Origin: an uncultured Clostridia bacterium
GTDB lineage: Bacteria; Bacillota_A; Clostridia; Christensenellales; Aristaeellaceae
Assembly (NCBI GenBank): GCA_934645275.1
Contig: CAKUDW010000096.1
Span: forward strand, 1-7,331
Direction of reading: 5' to 3'
DNA: 7,331 nucleotides
Made by a program: the position numbers and the translations under genes
In this document: positions 6,009 through 7,331 of the stretch, one piece after another
Position numbering within the stretch: the first letter of the stretch is position 1
Layout of the letters: each line of letters opens with the position of its first letter
The notes under the pieces: model-generated
The model's database searches: none
What the model was told of the DNA's origin: nothing
Seen by the model: only the letters and a program-made list of their open reading frames with translations

Positions 6009-7138
6009 AGAGCATAAGGAGACTGGGCGTGATGTGCCTGGCAATCATATCAGTAGCGCTGCTCGCCGGCTGTACACAGTCGCTGGATGTTGAAAACCAG
6101 GCCTATGTGCTGGTCATGGGTGTAGACAGAGCCGAGGATAATGGCATTGAATTGAGCGTGCGTTATCCGCGCATTTCAGGCGGTGGTTCAAGCAATGAGA
6201 CGGAAAATGTGAGCGGCGATTATGGCGCGCTTTCGATTTCGGGCGATAGCTATGAGGCTGCGCTGGAAAAGCTGGATTGGGCGCTTGCACGCAATCTTAA
6301 TCTTTCTCAGTTAAAACTGGTGGTGATTTCAGAGGAATTGGCGCGTGGTGATGCGGCGTGCCAGCTGTTATGCGATATTGCTCAGACCGAGCGGCTGTTT
6401 ACGGCAGCGCATGTCGCGATATGCGACAGCCGGGCGGCGGATTTTGTAAATGCCATTCAGCAGAATATCGGCAGCAGGCTGTCTATGGAATTAACCGCCA
6501 TGTTTGAAATGTATACGCGGCGCGGATATGTTCCCGATGAAAAACTTGCGGATATTTATTACCAGACCGTATCCATATACTCAGACCCAATGGCCATATA
6601 TGCGCAGCTTGCAGCCGACGCTGATTCCGAATCTGTTTCCGATCCGCCGTCCGACACGATCCAGACGGTAGAATCCGATATTCGCACGCGTTATCTTGGC
6701 GCGGCGATCTTTTCCAATGGTCGCATGGTGGGTAAACTGGGCGCAGAGGAAGCGACGCTTGCGGCACTGCTCAGGAACGATATTAAATCTTTTAAATACT
6801 TGAGTCAGCATCAGATCATCAGCCTCACCCCCTCATCCCCGGCGCAAATTCGCGTGAATTGCGATGGAAGTACCCCCAAAATTGATATTCACATGCGGCT
6901 TGAAACCGCTGTAACCGAGCGTGTACCAGATAAGGACCGACTTGAAACGCAGCTGAAAACAGATATAGAGGCGCTGATTTCAAAAATGCAGGCGCTGGGC
7001 GCGGAACCCTTCGGCTTTGCTGAATATGCGGCGACCAATTTTTTGACGCTAAAGTCATGGATGGAATATGACTGGCACGCGCGCTTCACAGATGCAAAAG
7101 TGAATATTTATGTAGAACTGAGTCGAAGCAATGCTTGA
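6005..7138 (+). CDS. gerAC: Spore germination lipoprotein, Ger(x)C family (receptor C subunit)
   Basis: The C subunit is a lipoprotein held on the outer face of the spore inner membrane and needed for receptor function. The 377 residues match Bacillus GerAC (about 373). A lipoprotein signal peptide ends in the lipobox LAGC with Cys23 as the lipidated residue. The early block NQAYVLVMGVDRAEDNGIEL (31-50) and SQLKLVVISEELARG (101-115) belong to the N-terminal domain. GAAIFSNGRMVGKL (232-245) marks the start of the C-terminal GerAC domain, which ends with EPFGFAEY (334-341) and a final beta-rich VNIYVELS (366-373). The start at 6005 overlaps the gerAB stop (ATGA), with AGGAGG (5991-5996) 8 bases upstream. 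Longer in-frame starts from 5756 lie within gerAB and would bury the signal peptide. No D-subunit gene follows within the window. Confidence 0.95.
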   Translation: MKSIRRLGVMCLAIISVALLAGCTQSLDVENQAYVLVMGVDRAEDNGIELSVRYPRISGGGSSNETENVSGDYGALSISGDSYEAALEKLDWALARNLNLSQLKLVVISEELARGDAACQLLCDIAQTERLFTAAHVAICDSRAADFVNAIQQNIGSRLSMELTAMFEMYTRRGYVPDEKLADIYYQTVSIYSDPMAIYAQLAADADSESVSDPPSDTIQTVESDIRTRYLGAAIFSNGRMVGKLGAEEATLAALLRNDIKSFKYLSQHQIISLTPSSPAQIRVNCDGSTPKIDIHMRLETAVTERVPDKDRLETQLKTDIEALISKMQALGAEPFGFAEYAATNFLTLKSWMEYDWHARFTDAKVNIYVELSRSNA

Positions 7139-7163
7139 CAAAATGCACGTAGCTTTTTAAAAT
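7135..7163 (+). promoter_or_regulatory. Predicted sigma-A promoter of the lipid kinase gene
   Basis: Consensus TTGACA (7135-7140), a 17-base spacer and TAAAAT (7158-7163, five of six). The -35 overlaps the gerAC stop codon TGA (7136-7138). Transcription would start near 7170, leaving a leader of about 34 bases. It would let the kinase be made in growing cells independently of the sporulation-stage gerA operon. Confidence 0.7.
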
Positions 7164-7203
7164 AATATGAGGGAATATATGAAATACAGAGGATACGGCA
7201 GCG

Positions 7204-7331
7204 ATGTACACACTGATTCTGAATCCGAACTCCGGCCATGGCCACGCACTTGAAAAGCTTTCGGCCGTCGAAATGCTCTTGAAGCGGCGTGGAATTGAAT
7301 ATAACGTTGAGCGATCCACGCAGAGCGAGGG
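7204..7331 (+). CDS. Diacylglycerol/lipid kinase family protein (DagK/YegS-like), 5' part
   Basis: The first 42 residues are visible; the gene is cut by the right edge. The beginning MYTLILNPNSGHGHA, with NPNSG at 7-11, is the signature nucleotide-binding start of the diacylglycerol kinase catalytic domain (DagK, YegS, BmrU), followed by an amphipathic helix with LKRRGIEYNVERST (26-39), which fits the next beta strand and Thr of the family. Members phosphorylate diacylglycerol or related lipids at the membrane, using ATP, to recycle them into phospholipid synthesis. Start ATG at 7204 has AGAGGA (7188-7193) 10 bases upstream and its own sigma-A promoter. The exact substrate, and whether it is DagK proper, cannot be judged from this fragment. 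Confidence 0.8.
   Translation, partial: MYTLILNPNSGHGHALEKLSAVEMLLKRRGIEYNVERSTQSE

Noticed and set aside
7179..7253. Short 24-codon open frame with a GAGGGA site overlapping the lipid kinase start
   Set aside because: The predicted transcript starts near 7170, leaving its ribosome site at the very 5' end with only 4 bases of spacing; the peptide looks like nothing known. Translational coupling to the kinase is possible but unsupported.

Overview
The window carries a compact chromosomal segment of an endospore-forming, low-branching Bacillota, most likely a member of the Clostridia. The evidence is a complete three-gene gerA-type germinant receptor operon and a SpoIID-domain cell-wall protein, together with strong Shine-Dalgarno sequences (GGAGG) and sigma-A-type promoters typical of Gram-positives. 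Base composition is moderately GC-rich (by eye, not computed), so a gut or anaerobic clostridial lineage is more likely than Bacillus. The exact order cannot be fixed from the sequence. I see no tRNA, rRNA, mobile element, CRISPR array or phage gene.

Layout. Left, on the minus strand: the DNA-repair ATPase gene radA is followed 42 bases downstream by the 5' part of a SpoIID/LytB-domain gene that runs off the left edge. A short divergent promoter region (about 1822-1990) separates radA from a plus-strand gene for a membrane-anchored calcineurin-like phosphoesterase, whose metal-ligand motifs are partly substituted. The two divergent promoters appear to share overlapping -35 hexamers. Next on the plus strand come gerAA, gerAB and gerAC, joined by 4-base ATGA stop/start overlaps, each with its own good ribosome binding site. 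The right edge holds the start of a diacylglycerol/lipid kinase-family gene, with a sigma-A promoter whose -35 box overlaps the gerAC stop codon.

How the genes fit together. GerAA (membrane protein with large cytosolic domain), GerAB (APC-type permease) and GerAC (lipoprotein) would form a receptor in the spore inner membrane that senses germinants. SpoIID-type proteins cut glycan strands during engulfment or in related wall remodelling. RadA, the phosphoesterase and the lipid kinase are not obviously part of this and look like neighbours.

The most interesting signal is the leader of the gerA operon (3400-3474). An 11-bp stem pairs the gerAA Shine-Dalgarno with upstream sequence and is followed by a T-rich run, while a forespore-like (sigma-F/G-type) promoter would start transcription inside the loop. 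Read-through RNA from the upstream vegetative promoter would then be terminated or have its ribosome site masked, whereas RNA made in the forespore would lack the masking arm. This is an inference from sequence only.
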